A stretch of DNA of 64,000 nt, from the NCBI GenBank assembly GCA_017530965.1, contig JAFXLS010000053.1, forward strand, positions 1 to 64,000, in the 5' to 3' direction. A program made the translations under genes and the position numbers. Source of the stretch: Fibrobacter sp. (GTDB taxonomy: Bacteria; Fibrobacterota; Fibrobacteria; Fibrobacterales; Fibrobacteraceae). Under the pieces are notes generated by a model. The model searched no databases and was not told the DNA's origin. It saw nothing but the letters and a program-made list of their open reading frames with translations. Positions 33,465 through 42,193 of the stretch are shown piece by piece (within the stretch, counting starts at the first letter, position 1; every line of letters begins with the position of its first letter).

Positions 33465-34757
33465 GTGAAAAAGTTTTCGGCTAAATTGATGACGTTGCTC
33501 ATTTTTGCAGGAGTTGCGTTATCCCATGCAATTACGGCAGTTCCCATTAGCGGCATCAAGGCTTCCGCCACCCTGCCGGATTATGGTCAGAACACCTTCC
33601 GGCCCGAAAACATGGTCATGAAAAAGTACGTGCACCCCTTTTATCAGGTCTGGGGAGCCAAATACAATGACAAGTCGATTACCCTGGAATTCCTGGTAGA
33701 AGCCCAGCGTCTGGATCAGATTACCCTATACAATGGGTTCATGCGAGATTCTGCCTCTTACGTGAACAACAGCCTTGCCAAAAGCATCAAGATTTACCTG
33801 AACACCTCGGACAATCTTGTAAAGGTGGCCACCCTCGCAAAGCCCAAATGGCACGGGTACAAAAATCCCCACGCCGACATCATCGTTTTTGACAGGCCTT
33901 TGAAGAATGTCTTCAAGATTATCATCGAAATCGAAGACATTTATCCGGGAAAGCTTTACCCCAACGTGTGTATCGCCCTGATCAAGTTCTGGGGATTCCC
34001 CAAGATGCCCCGTAAATTCCAGACAGGGCAGATGACGGACCCCCGCGATGGCCAAGTCTACAGAACCATTACCATAGGCGACCAGACTTGGATGGCTCAG
34101 GACATGCGATACAAGACTCCTGGAAGCCGCACTTTTATAGGGGATTCTCCCAAAATCAAGCAGCCTTCCGATGCCGGCCTCGAATACCCTGAATCGGACA
34201 TCGAAGGAATTTGCCCCGAAGGTTGGCGCTTGCCGAAGGCCGCCGAGCTGGAAGACCTGAAAACGAATCTTCCCGAAAACGCCTCTTACGACGACCTATT
34301 CTCGGCTGCCTACCGGAGACCTTTCTATTCCATCCAGGAAGTTGAAAAACAGAGCGGATCCCAGGCCTACTCCACGGATGCCGAATTATTCTTCTTCCCG
34401 ACGAATGCCACCGGGCTGAATTTCTCCACTCTGACACGCCACTATTACGATGGCGAATGCACCGAAGAAGCCGGCGAAACCTACGCATTTTCTTCATATT
34501 GGACCAAAGACGCAAAAGATATTCCCCTTTGGCCTGACGAAAACGGCAACGTGGAAGTCAAGCACCTGAGACACTACCGCTTTGGTGGTACTGATTACTG
34601 CGAAGCCATGCTTTGCCACGAAGACTACCATTTCGTACGCTGCCTGGAAGGCTCCGATACTCTGGAAGAATCCACCAGCGAGAGCTCCGACAGCGGCGAG
34701 AGCGTCGAAAGCAATGAAAGCGGCGAAAACGGCATCACAGGCGAAAGCCAGGAATAA
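33465..34757 (+). CDS. Secreted FISUMP-domain protein with N-terminal glycan-binding-like domain
   Basis: 430-aa exported protein. The GTG start at 33465 (MKKFSAKLMTLL) gives a signal peptide ending ALSHA; a TATATT -10 box ends only 8 bp upstream, so the mRNA may be leaderless. The first domain (about 25-180, QVWGAKYNDKSITLEFLV, VFKIIIEIEDIY) is a discoidin-like sandwich of the kind called NADase-type glycan-binding. The FISUMP domain (about 195-390) shows DGQVYRTITIGDQTWMAQDM and CPEGWRLPKAAEL. The last 35 residues are a Ser/Glu-rich tail. FISUMP proteins are abundant in Fibrobacter surface proteomes but their function is unknown. Confidence 0.75.
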   Translation: MKKFSAKLMTLLIFAGVALSHAITAVPISGIKASATLPDYGQNTFRPENMVMKKYVHPFYQVWGAKYNDKSITLEFLVEAQRLDQITLYNGFMRDSASYVNNSLAKSIKIYLNTSDNLVKVATLAKPKWHGYKNPHADIIVFDRPLKNVFKIIIEIEDIYPGKLYPNVCIALIKFWGFPKMPRKFQTGQMTDPRDGQVYRTITIGDQTWMAQDMRYKTPGSRTFIGDSPKIKQPSDAGLEYPESDIEGICPEGWRLPKAAELEDLKTNLPENASYDDLFSAAYRRPFYSIQEVEKQSGSQAYSTDAELFFFPTNATGLNFSTLTRHYYDGECTEEAGETYAFSSYWTKDAKDIPLWPDENGNVEVKHLRHYRFGGTDYCEAMLCHEDYHFVRCLEGSDTLEESTSESSDSGESVESNESGENGITGESQE

Positions 34758-34818
34758 TCCCTCTAAAAAACACAAGCCATCAAAAAGAGACTCTTGGAAG
34801 AGCCATCAAATTTTTCTA

Positions 34819-34852
34819 TTTTTATGCATAAAACTAAATAAATGCATAAAAA
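34819..34852 (+). promoter_or_regulatory. 11-bp inverted repeat upstream of metH
   Basis: TTTTTATGCAT (34819-34829) and ATGCATAAAAA (34842-34852) are exact reverse complements separated by 12 bp, 24 bp before the metH start. It is AT-rich, as in an operator overlapping a promoter. No cobalamin or SAM riboswitch pattern is recognised here. Confidence 0.4.
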
Positions 34853-34876
34853 CGTAAAAACACGGCGGTTCGTGCC

Positions 34877-37800
34877 ATGGAAAAGAAAATGACTCTACGC
34901 GAAGCTTTTGAAAGCAAGATGATGCTGCTCGATGGCGGTATGGGTTCTGTCATTCAGACTTACGGCATCAAGGGCGCGAACAACGACATGCTCTCCATCG
35001 AAAAGCCGGATATCATTCTCGATATCCAGCGCCGCTATGTCGATGCGGGCGTGGATTGTCTAACCACGAATACGTTCTCTAGCCAGCGCGTCAGCCAGCA
35101 CGAATACCACCAGGAACATCGCATTGCCGAAATGAACCGCGCCGCCGTGAAAATCGCGAAGCAGGCCGCGGCAGAGGCCATGGAAAAGTATGGCCGCCAG
35201 GTGTACATTCTGGGCGACGTAGGCCCCACAAGCAAGATGCTCTCCATGAGCGAAGACGTGAACGACCCCGCGAGCCGTAGCATTACTTTTGACGAACTCG
35301 AAGACGCCTACCTGGAACAGATTCAGGTGCTGATTGAAGAAGACGTCGATGCGATTCTGATCGAAACAATTTTTGATACGCTGAACGCAAAGGCCGCTGC
35401 AAGCGCATTTGTGAAGGTGATGGAAGCGCGAGAAAAAGCTGCGGGCGACAAAGCCGCGGACCTCAAGCCTGTGGAAGTCATGTTCTCCATGACGGTGAGC
35501 GACGCCTCGGGCCGTACACTTTCGGGTCAGACGGTGGAAGCATTCGCCGTGAGCGTGATGCACATGCACCCGCTTTCGATTGGCCTGAACTGCGGTCTCG
35601 GTGCCGACGGCATGGTGCCGTACTTGCGCCGCATGGGCAAGGTCGCGCCCTGCTACATTAGCTGTCACCCGAATGCGGGGCTGCCGAACCAGTTCGGCGG
35701 TTACGATGACACGCCCGAAGACATGGTGCGCCTCATGGGCGTTTACCTGGACGACAAGCTGGTGAACATGATCGGCGGTTGCTGCGGAACGACGCCGGAA
35801 CACATCGCCGCGATGCGCAAAATGCTCGACGCCCTGCCGGCCGATTACGAACGCCGCAAGCCCGCGCCCAAGTATGCGACGAGCCCGCTGCTCCGCCTCG
35901 CCGGTTTGGAGCCGCTGTTCAAGGAACAGGTGCGCCCGAGCAACGGCGCCGACAGTTGCAACGCCGAAGATTTTGTAAAGGTGGGCGAACGCTGCAATGT
36001 GGCAGGCTCCAAGAAGTTCCTCCGCCTCATCAACGAAAAGAATTACGAAGAAGCGCTCGACATCGCCCGTAAGCAAGTGGAAGACGGCGCCGACGTGATC
36101 GACGTGAACATGGACGACGGCCTCTTGGACGCCACCGCCGAAATGCAGACCTTCTTGAACTTGCTCGCATCAGACCCGGCCATCAGCCGCGTGCCGATTA
36201 TGGTGGACTCTTCCCGTTTCGAAGTCATCGAGGCTGGCCTCAAGTGCGCCCAGGGCAAGTGCATCGTGAACTCCATCTCACTCAAGATGGGTGAACAGGC
36301 ATTTATCGATCACGCGCGCACCATCAAGCGCCTCGGCGGTGCCGTCATCGTGATGCTCTTTGACGAAGAAGGTCAGGCCACCAACTACGAGCGCCGTGTG
36401 GAGATTGCCGCCCGCGCTTACGACATCATGGTCAAAAAGCTCGGCTTCGACCCCTCCGACATCATTTACGATCCGAACGTTTTGACAGTCGCTACGGGCA
36501 TGGCAGAACACAATGCCTACGCCATTGACTTTATCCGCGCGGTCCGCTGGATTATGGACAACCTGCCCGGCGTGCGCATTTCAGGCGGTCTCTCGAACCT
36601 TTCCTTCGCTTTCCGTGGCAACAACTACCTGCGCGAAGCAATGCACACCACGTTCCTGCATTACGCGATTCCGAACGGCATGGGCATGGCCATCATGAAC
36701 CCGAGCGCAATTATCGAATACAAGACGATTCCGCTCGAACTCCGCATGGCCATTACCGAAGTCATCTACAATACGGAACCGGATGCCAGCGAAGCGCTCA
36801 TCGAAATTGCAAGCCGCATGACCGCAGCAGCCGCTGCCGCCAAGGAAGCGGGCACCAAGTACGACCCGAAGGCGATTTTCGCCATGAGCACAGGTGCAAG
36901 CTCCTCTGACGACAACGCCAGCGCTGCCGCCGAAGCAAAACCCACCACCCCCGAAGAACGTTTACAAGAAGCGCTCCTCAAGGGAACATCCACGACGCTT
37001 CAGCCCGACTTGATGGAACTCATCAACCGTGGCGACAGCCCCGTGAGAATCATCTCTGGCCCGCTCATGGACGGTATGAACGAAGTCGGCCGCCGATTCG
37101 GCGAAGGCAAGATGTTCTTGCCGCAGGTGGTGAAAACTGCACGCACCATGAAGAAAGCGGTGGAAATTTTGCAGCCCTATATTGAAGCGGGCAAAGACGC
37201 GAACGCATCGAGCCGCGGCAAAATCGTGATTGCGACAGTGAAGGGCGATGTGCACGATATCGGCAAGAACATCGTCTCCGTGATTATGGCCTGTAACGGC
37301 TACGAAATGGTGGACCTCGGCGTGATGGTTCCCGAAGATGTGATTGTGAAGGCGGTCATCGAAAACAAGGCCGACATTTTGAGTCTCTCCGGACTGATTA
37401 CGCCGTCGCTCGAAGAAATGTGTACTGTCGCGAAGGCCATGCAGGATGCAGGCCAGCGCATTCCGATTATCGTGGGTGGTGCTACAACCTCGCCCACGCA
37501 CACCGCCGTAAAGATTGCTCCATGCTACGACGGCCCCGTATTCCACGTGCGCGACGCCGCGAGTAACCCGGGTCTCGCCCAGAAACTTTTGGATCCGGCA
37601 ACTAGCGAGACTACGATTCGCGAAAACCGTGAAGAACAACAGCGTATCCGCGACAAGCAAAACGGCATTCAGACCGAAGCCGCAAGCGCCATGGCCGCAG
37701 CCGAAAAGACTCCCGAAGAACGCCGCTATCAATGCGACTGGAGCAAGTACCAGCCTGTGGAACCGCCGTTCATGGGCGAAAGCAAGCTCCCGCCGATTCC

Positions 37801-38530
37801 GCTCGAAAAAGTCATCCCGCTTATCAGCTGGGAATACTTCTTCTTCACTTGGAAAATCAAGCCCGAAGAGGAAGAAGCCAAGAAGCTCAAGGCCGACGCC
37901 GAAGCGCTCATCAAGTCGCTCACGAAGCCCGAATATGCACTGCGTGCCATGCAGGCGTTCTACCCTGCTGCCGGTACGGCAAGTTCAGTCATCTTCAACA
38001 CGGGCCGTACCGGCACCGACTCCGACCTAGTCGAAGTCGCCACGGCACGCCAGCAGAATCCCGAAGGCACTTGCCTCGCCCTCTGCGACTACGTTGCACC
38101 CGCGAATGCGAACACCGCAAGCGTCTTCGCCGCTCCCGCCGGTAAAGATGTATTCCGCGACATCGTGGGCGCCTTCGCCGTCACCGTGAGCGACGCCTTC
38201 GTCAAGCGCCTCGAAAAGCTGAAAGCCGAACAGGGCGGCAGCGACTACGACGTGCTCCTGATGCAGACTGTCGCCGACCGCCTGGCCGAAGCCGGCGCCG
38301 AATACTTGAGCAAGGAACTCGAACGCACCAACAACTGGAAGGGCATCCGCCCGGCCGTCGGCTACCCCGTGCTCCCGAACATCAAGGAAATCTTCAACGT
38401 CGCGAAACTCATCGATTTCAACAGCGTGGGCATCAGCCTCACCGAAAACGGCGCCATGTACCCGCAGGCCTCCGTAAGCGGCCTCTACATCAGCCACCCC
38501 GAAATCGACTACTTCCACGTGAAAGTGTAA
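34877..38530 (+). CDS. metH: Cobalamin-dependent methionine synthase MetH
   Basis: 1217-aa cytosolic enzyme that transfers a methyl group from methyl-tetrahydrofolate to homocysteine through cobalamin. Full domain set: homocysteine domain about 5-325 with zinc ligands in GLNCGLG and GGCCGTT; pterin-binding domain about 360-620 (VGERCNVAGSKKF, DVIDVNMDDG); B12 cap and binding domain about 690-940 with the base-off His in GDVHDIGKN; C-terminal AdoMet reactivation domain about 960-1217 (RPAVGYPVLPNI). An Ala-rich linker (about 645-690) separates pterin and cobalamin parts. It stands alone with its own promoter region and a downstream terminator. Start ATG 34877; an alternative ATG four codons later is possible. 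Confidence 0.96.
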   Translation: MEKKMTLREAFESKMMLLDGGMGSVIQTYGIKGANNDMLSIEKPDIILDIQRRYVDAGVDCLTTNTFSSQRVSQHEYHQEHRIAEMNRAAVKIAKQAAAEAMEKYGRQVYILGDVGPTSKMLSMSEDVNDPASRSITFDELEDAYLEQIQVLIEEDVDAILIETIFDTLNAKAAASAFVKVMEAREKAAGDKAADLKPVEVMFSMTVSDASGRTLSGQTVEAFAVSVMHMHPLSIGLNCGLGADGMVPYLRRMGKVAPCYISCHPNAGLPNQFGGYDDTPEDMVRLMGVYLDDKLVNMIGGCCGTTPEHIAAMRKMLDALPADYERRKPAPKYATSPLLRLAGLEPLFKEQVRPSNGADSCNAEDFVKVGERCNVAGSKKFLRLINEKNYEEALDIARKQVEDGADVIDVNMDDGLLDATAEMQTFLNLLASDPAISRVPIMVDSSRFEVIEAGLKCAQGKCIVNSISLKMGEQAFIDHARTIKRLGGAVIVMLFDEEGQATNYERRVEIAARAYDIMVKKLGFDPSDIIYDPNVLTVATGMAEHNAYAIDFIRAVRWIMDNLPGVRISGGLSNLSFAFRGNNYLREAMHTTFLHYAIPNGMGMAIMNPSAIIEYKTIPLELRMAITEVIYNTEPDASEALIEIASRMTAAAAAAKEAGTKYDPKAIFAMSTGASSSDDNASAAAEAKPTTPEERLQEALLKGTSTTLQPDLMELINRGDSPVRIISGPLMDGMNEVGRRFGEGKMFLPQVVKTARTMKKAVEILQPYIEAGKDANASSRGKIVIATVKGDVHDIGKNIVSVIMACNGYEMVDLGVMVPEDVIVKAVIENKADILSLSGLITPSLEEMCTVAKAMQDAGQRIPIIVGGATTSPTHTAVKIAPCYDGPVFHVRDAASNPGLAQKLLDPATSETTIRENREEQQRIRDKQNGIQTEAASAMAAAEKTPEERRYQCDWSKYQPVEPPFMGESKLPPIPLEKVIPLISWEYFFFTWKIKPEEEEAKKLKADAEALIKSLTKPEYALRAMQAFYPAAGTASSVIFNTGRTGTDSDLVEVATARQQNPEGTCLALCDYVAPANANTASVFAAPAGKDVFRDIVGAFAVTVSDAFVKRLEKLKAEQGGSDYDVLLMQTVADRLAEAGAEYLSKELERTNNWKGIRPAVGYPVLPNIKEIFNVAKLIDFNSVGISLTENGAMYPQASVSGLYISHPEIDYFHVKV

Positions 38531-38556
38531 AATAGCGCTCATTCCCTTTTCAACTC

Positions 38557-38580
38557 AACCCGCATTCGTTGCGGGTTTTT
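38557..38580 (+). terminator. Rho-independent terminator of metH
   Basis: AACCCGCA (38557-38564), a TTCGT loop and TGCGGGTT (38570-38577), followed by TTT. Confidence 0.88.
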
Positions 38581-38639
38581 CAACGTAAATGAGCTCAAAC
38601 ACCCCCGGCGACACAGCCGTTTTTTCTAAAAAGAGATTA

Positions 38640-38664
38640 TTTTAAAAACAGGTTGTTTTTAAAA
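38640..38664 (+). promoter_or_regulatory. 25-bp palindrome over the GH44 ribosome site
   Basis: TTTTAAAAACA (38640-38650) and TGTTTTTAAAA (38654-38664) are exact reverse complements around GGT. The right arm runs into the AAAAGGG ribosome site 10 bp before the ATG, so it could be an operator or an RBS-masking hairpin. Confidence 0.45.
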
Positions 38665-38673
38665 GGGTGTTTT

Positions 38674-40458
38674 ATGAAAAGTATTCTGACCGCGTTCTCC
38701 ACGAAGGCAAGTCTCGCCACCGTGCTCATCGCAAGTGCAGCGACATTGTCCTCCGCCGCCATCGACATCACCATCGACACGCAAAAAGGCATCAAAAAAA
38801 TTTCACCGTATCTATACGGGCGCAACATTGATAAAATCAGCGATGGCGACCCCGAAGTGAATGAAGAAGAAACCGCTTTCATCAACCAGATGCTCGAAGC
38901 GGGCATTCACTTTTTACGCGCAAACAACGGCAACAACGCCACACGCTACAACTGGCGCCACAAAATGACCGTTCACCCCGACTGGTACAACAACGTTTAC
39001 TCTCACGACTGGGCAATTACCGCACAAAAAGTCCTTGACAAAATGCCGGGTATCGACGCCATGTACGCCTTCCAACTCACTGGTTTCGCCGCCAGCTCCA
39101 CCGACTACAACTTTGGCGACTGGAACTGGAAACAAGAGCACGGATTCTACGCGACCTCGACACTCGACCTTGCAGGTGGCGGCGAAGTTTCCGACGATGG
39201 CGAAATACTCATCAAGGCGGGCGACGCCTCGCTCTACAACATGGAATGGCCCGCCGACTCCACCGTCGCCATCATCCCGTACTGGCGTGACGAACTCAAG
39301 TTCGACATGAGCCGCTTTAAATACTGGAGCATGGACAACGAAATGGAAATCTGGCGCGGCACGCACTCCGACCTCGACTTACCCGTAACCGGAGATTTTC
39401 TTGTAGAACACTACATCGAAGTCGCAAAAAAAGCTCGTGCGCAATGGAAAGACATCAAGCTCACCGGACCTGTTGCCGCAAACGAATGGCAATGGTGTTC
39501 CGTCGCCTCGTATAACGAACAGGACCGTCCCAAAGGCCCCGATCGCAATTACTGCTGGCTCGAATACTTTATCATGAAGGTCGCCGAAGAACAAAAGAAA
39601 TCGAATGCACGCCTTCTCGATGTTTTCGACATTCACTGGTATCCGAGTGAAAAAGATTACGAATCGCGCGTGAACTGGCATCGAGTTCTATTCGACACCA
39701 CCTATAACTATCCCGGAGCAAACGGGATCAAGATGGTAAACGGCGGCTGGGACAACGACAACCAAAAGGAATACATTTTCAAGCGCATTAACGACTGGCT
39801 CGACAAATACTTCGGCAAGAATCACGGCATTACGCTCGGCATTACCGAAACCGACCTGAACGATTCTGATCCTATGGTGACAGCGCTCATCTATGCGTCT
39901 TTCCTCGGAACCATGCAGGACAACGGTGTCGAGATTTTCACCCCGTGGACATGGGGCGACGGCATGTACGAAACGGTGCACCTGTTCAGCCGCTACGGCC
40001 ATCCGAACCGCGTGCAGTCCACCTCCAGCAATGACTCGCTGGTGTCCGCCTACAGTTCCATCAGCAACAAGGGCGACTCGCTCACGGTCATCTTCGTGAA
40101 CCGCGCAGAAAAGGACGCACAAGAAATCAACCTCGATCTTGCGAACTTCGCCTCCGACGGAACAGTCAAAACACTCACCTTGCAAAATCTCCAAGGCGAA
40201 ACGTTCGTTTCGCATACAGAAAACGCTCTACAGGCAGGATCCGCGACAGCCACCGGCAACAAGGTTGCGCTCAAGCTCCCCGCAAAGTCAATTACCGCAG
40301 TACTGCTCACTACGTCAACGCCGACCGTCGTTGACGGCATTAGGCCAAAAGTCACGATTCGACCTGCGCCCCAATACGGAACCACAAGGCGCTTCGACAC
40401 CAAGGGCCGAAACGTAACCCACACCCGCACAAGCCCCGGCTACTACATTCTGCGATAA
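38674..40458 (+). CDS. Secreted GH44 endoglucanase/xyloglucanase
   Basis: 594-aa extracellular glycosidase of family 44, acting on beta-1,4-glucans such as cellulose or xyloglucan. Start ATG 38674 after AAAAGGG; signal peptide about 1-29. TIM-barrel plus beta-domain cover about 30-540. The characteristic YLYGRN is near 46-51, the acid/base Glu223 is in SMDNEMEIW, and the nucleophile Glu392 is in GITETD. The C-terminal 45 residues are Pro/Arg/Thr-rich and end GYYILR, echoing the GVYLIR-type ending of the xylan enzymes. No CBM. It stands alone and has no TTGAC palindrome upstream. Confidence 0.9.
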   Translation: MKSILTAFSTKASLATVLIASAATLSSAAIDITIDTQKGIKKISPYLYGRNIDKISDGDPEVNEEETAFINQMLEAGIHFLRANNGNNATRYNWRHKMTVHPDWYNNVYSHDWAITAQKVLDKMPGIDAMYAFQLTGFAASSTDYNFGDWNWKQEHGFYATSTLDLAGGGEVSDDGEILIKAGDASLYNMEWPADSTVAIIPYWRDELKFDMSRFKYWSMDNEMEIWRGTHSDLDLPVTGDFLVEHYIEVAKKARAQWKDIKLTGPVAANEWQWCSVASYNEQDRPKGPDRNYCWLEYFIMKVAEEQKKSNARLLDVFDIHWYPSEKDYESRVNWHRVLFDTTYNYPGANGIKMVNGGWDNDNQKEYIFKRINDWLDKYFGKNHGITLGITETDLNDSDPMVTALIYASFLGTMQDNGVEIFTPWTWGDGMYETVHLFSRYGHPNRVQSTSSNDSLVSAYSSISNKGDSLTVIFVNRAEKDAQEINLDLANFASDGTVKTLTLQNLQGETFVSHTENALQAGSATATGNKVALKLPAKSITAVLLTTSTPTVVDGIRPKVTIRPAPQYGTTRRFDTKGRNVTHTRTSPGYYILR

Positions 40459-40470
40459 TTTTTATATATT

Positions 40471-40500
40471 CCCTTTAAGTGCATACAACTTAAAGGGTTT
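40471..40500 (+). terminator. Hairpin between GH44 and the DUF975 gene
   Basis: CCCTTTAAGT (40471-40480) pairs perfectly with ACTTAAAGGG (40488-40497) and TTT follows, so it may end the GH44 transcript. A TATATT box (40465-40470) abuts it, and AAAGGG in the right arm is also the ribosome site of the next gene, so a regulatory role is equally possible. Confidence 0.55.
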
Positions 40501-40503
40501 TAT

Positions 40504-41283
40504 ATGGAAAACAAGGAAGAGATTCAAGTCGAAGAAAACAACACCGATGTTTTTGAAGACCGCGAAGAAGCAATGGCAACATCAGCTGCAGAAATCAGAG
40601 CTTATGCCCGCGAGGCATTACACGGCAAATGGGGCTACGGCATTATCGTCTGGCTCTTGGCGCTGCTACTTAACACACTAATTTCCCTACCAGAATATCT
40701 CGTAGACGATGGAAACTCCTTTGGCGACATTTGGAGCATTATTTCAACAGCCTTTAGTTGGTGCATGTGGTTTGGCGTCATGGCATGTTTCCTCGATGTC
40801 GCTCGCAAACTACCCAAATCCTACAATCGTCTTTTCACGGGTTTCCGTAGTCTCAAATTCTTTTTCAAGCTTGTCATTACAGAGGCATTGCAGCTTATAT
40901 TCCTTATCTGCTGGTACCTTCTCCTTATTGTCCCAGGCATCATTAAATATTATTCTTACGCAATGACCGAATTCATCCTTTTGGATCACCCGGAATACGG
41001 CCCCTTGCAGGCAATCACCGAAAGCCGAAAGATGATGGACGGCCACCGCATGCAACTTTTCATTCTCGGCCTTTCTTTCATTGGTTGGTTTTTCCTCTGC
41101 TTCGTCACGCTCGGCATCGCCACTTTATGGGTAATCCCCTACTACAACGCGGCTAGAGCAAAGTTCTATTTAGATGTCAAGGCAAAGTACGAACAGAAAC
41201 TCACCACCTCGCCCATTCAAGAAGCGGAAACGGTTCCTGCCGAACCTGTCGAAGAAGAAAAAAGCTTCGAAGTCGAAGAATAA
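40504..41283 (+). CDS. DUF975 family membrane protein
   Basis: 259-aa integral membrane protein. An acidic cytosolic N-terminus (about 1-30) precedes several helices between about 40 and 220, including a typical LLFVPGIIKYYSY-like segment (LLIVPGIIKYYSYAM, about 142-156) and MTEFILLDHPEYGPLQAITESRKMMDGHR (about 156-184), the DUF975 signature. The tail is Glu/Pro-rich. The family has no known biochemical function. The next gene is convergent, with only 9 bp between stops. Confidence 0.8.
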   Translation: MENKEEIQVEENNTDVFEDREEAMATSAAEIRAYAREALHGKWGYGIIVWLLALLLNTLISLPEYLVDDGNSFGDIWSIISTAFSWCMWFGVMACFLDVARKLPKSYNRLFTGFRSLKFFFKLVITEALQLIFLICWYLLLIVPGIIKYYSYAMTEFILLDHPEYGPLQAITESRKMMDGHRMQLFILGLSFIGWFFLCFVTLGIATLWVIPYYNAARAKFYLDVKAKYEQKLTTSPIQEAETVPAEPVEEEKSFEVEE

Positions 41284-41292
41284 AGTTTATAA

Positions 41293-42180
41293 CTACTTCT
41301 CGACCACAATCAGCTCAGGCACGCCACGGCCCGGAAGCGGCTTGAAGATTTTCACGTTGGTCTGCACCGCCGGGCCGCCAAAGGCCTTCATTTCGCACAC
41401 GAACAAGTAATTCGTACCGGCCACCACCTGGGTCGACACACTCAGCGGTTTGAGTCCCAGGTAAGCGTAATCCTTGGTCGCCTCGGCAAACACGGCAGAA
41501 TCTTCTGCAGCAAGCGGGCGCTGTTCCGAGTAGCCTCCCAGAAGCATTTCGTCAGTCTTACCCGTTTCAAGATCCGCAAAGAAAGTTTCCACTTCGGCGC
41601 GAGCCACGGAATCACCGTTCTCCGCCGTGATTCGCTTGTTCGAAATCCCAAAAGCGAGAGTCACGTTCGCATTCGGCTCAAGCGTCTTGAGTTCTTCGGC
41701 AGAAGCCTTGCGGCCACCGCTACCGTATGTGCAGAAAGGCACCACCACCTTGCCGCTCAAATCGTTGGAATCCAGGAAGGTGAAAATGGGCGGAGTAAAA
41801 GTTCCAAACATAATCGGGTAGCCCAAGTACACCGTATCGTACTTGTCCAGTTCCACTTTCGCATTTTCAAGGGCGGGCCACTGCCTGGTATCGCGCTGAG
41901 CCTTCACCGCAGCAATCGTGCTGTCGTAGGTCGACGGGTAAGCCGTCACGAGTTTGAGTTCCACGGCATCGGCGTTCTTTGCCTTCTGGAAAATTTCGGC
42001 AAGCTTTTTAGTTGCACCATTCTGCGAAAAATACACCACCACAGACTTGGTAGCGGGCGCCACCACTTCGGCGGATTCCGTCTTAGGCGCCGGTTTGGAT
42101 TCCTGCTCATTGCAGGCGGTAAACACCATCGAGGCCGCAAATACAGACATTGCGGCAGTCAACTTCATCTTATTAAGCAT
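41293..42180 (-). CDS. Exported flavodoxin-like lipoprotein with C-terminal cystatin-like domain
   Basis: 295-aa predicted lipoprotein: signal with lipobox VFTAC. After a Pro/Glu linker comes a flavodoxin domain (about 45-205): the phosphate-binding loop SQNGATKK (about 53-60), YLGYPIMFGTFTPP and FCTYGSGGRK for the FMN. The last part (about 225-295, YLGLKPLSVSTQVVAGTNYLF, LPGRGVPELI) resembles a cystatin-type fold with a QVVAG-like loop. A flavodoxin outside the cytosol with such a domain is unusual; a redox role or an inhibitor-like binding role is guesswork. GGAGAA precedes the start. It lies 13 bp after the HD-GYP gene and may be co-transcribed. Confidence 0.72.
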   Translation of the reverse strand: MLNKMKLTAAMSVFAASMVFTACNEQESKPAPKTESAEVVAPATKSVVVYFSQNGATKKLAEIFQKAKNADAVELKLVTAYPSTYDSTIAAVKAQRDTRQWPALENAKVELDKYDTVYLGYPIMFGTFTPPIFTFLDSNDLSGKVVVPFCTYGSGGRKASAEELKTLEPNANVTLAFGISNKRITAENGDSVARAEVETFFADLETGKTDEMLLGGYSEQRPLAAEDSAVFAEATKDYAYLGLKPLSVSTQVVAGTNYLFVCEMKAFGGPAVQTNVKIFKPLPGRGVPELIVVEK

Positions 42181-42193
42181 AGTGTTCTCCTAT

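Noticed and set aside
34758-34876. Cobalamin or SAM riboswitch before metH
   Set aside because: The leader is only about 120 bp, AT-rich, and shows none of the conserved B12-box or SAM core sequences; only an inverted repeat is visible.
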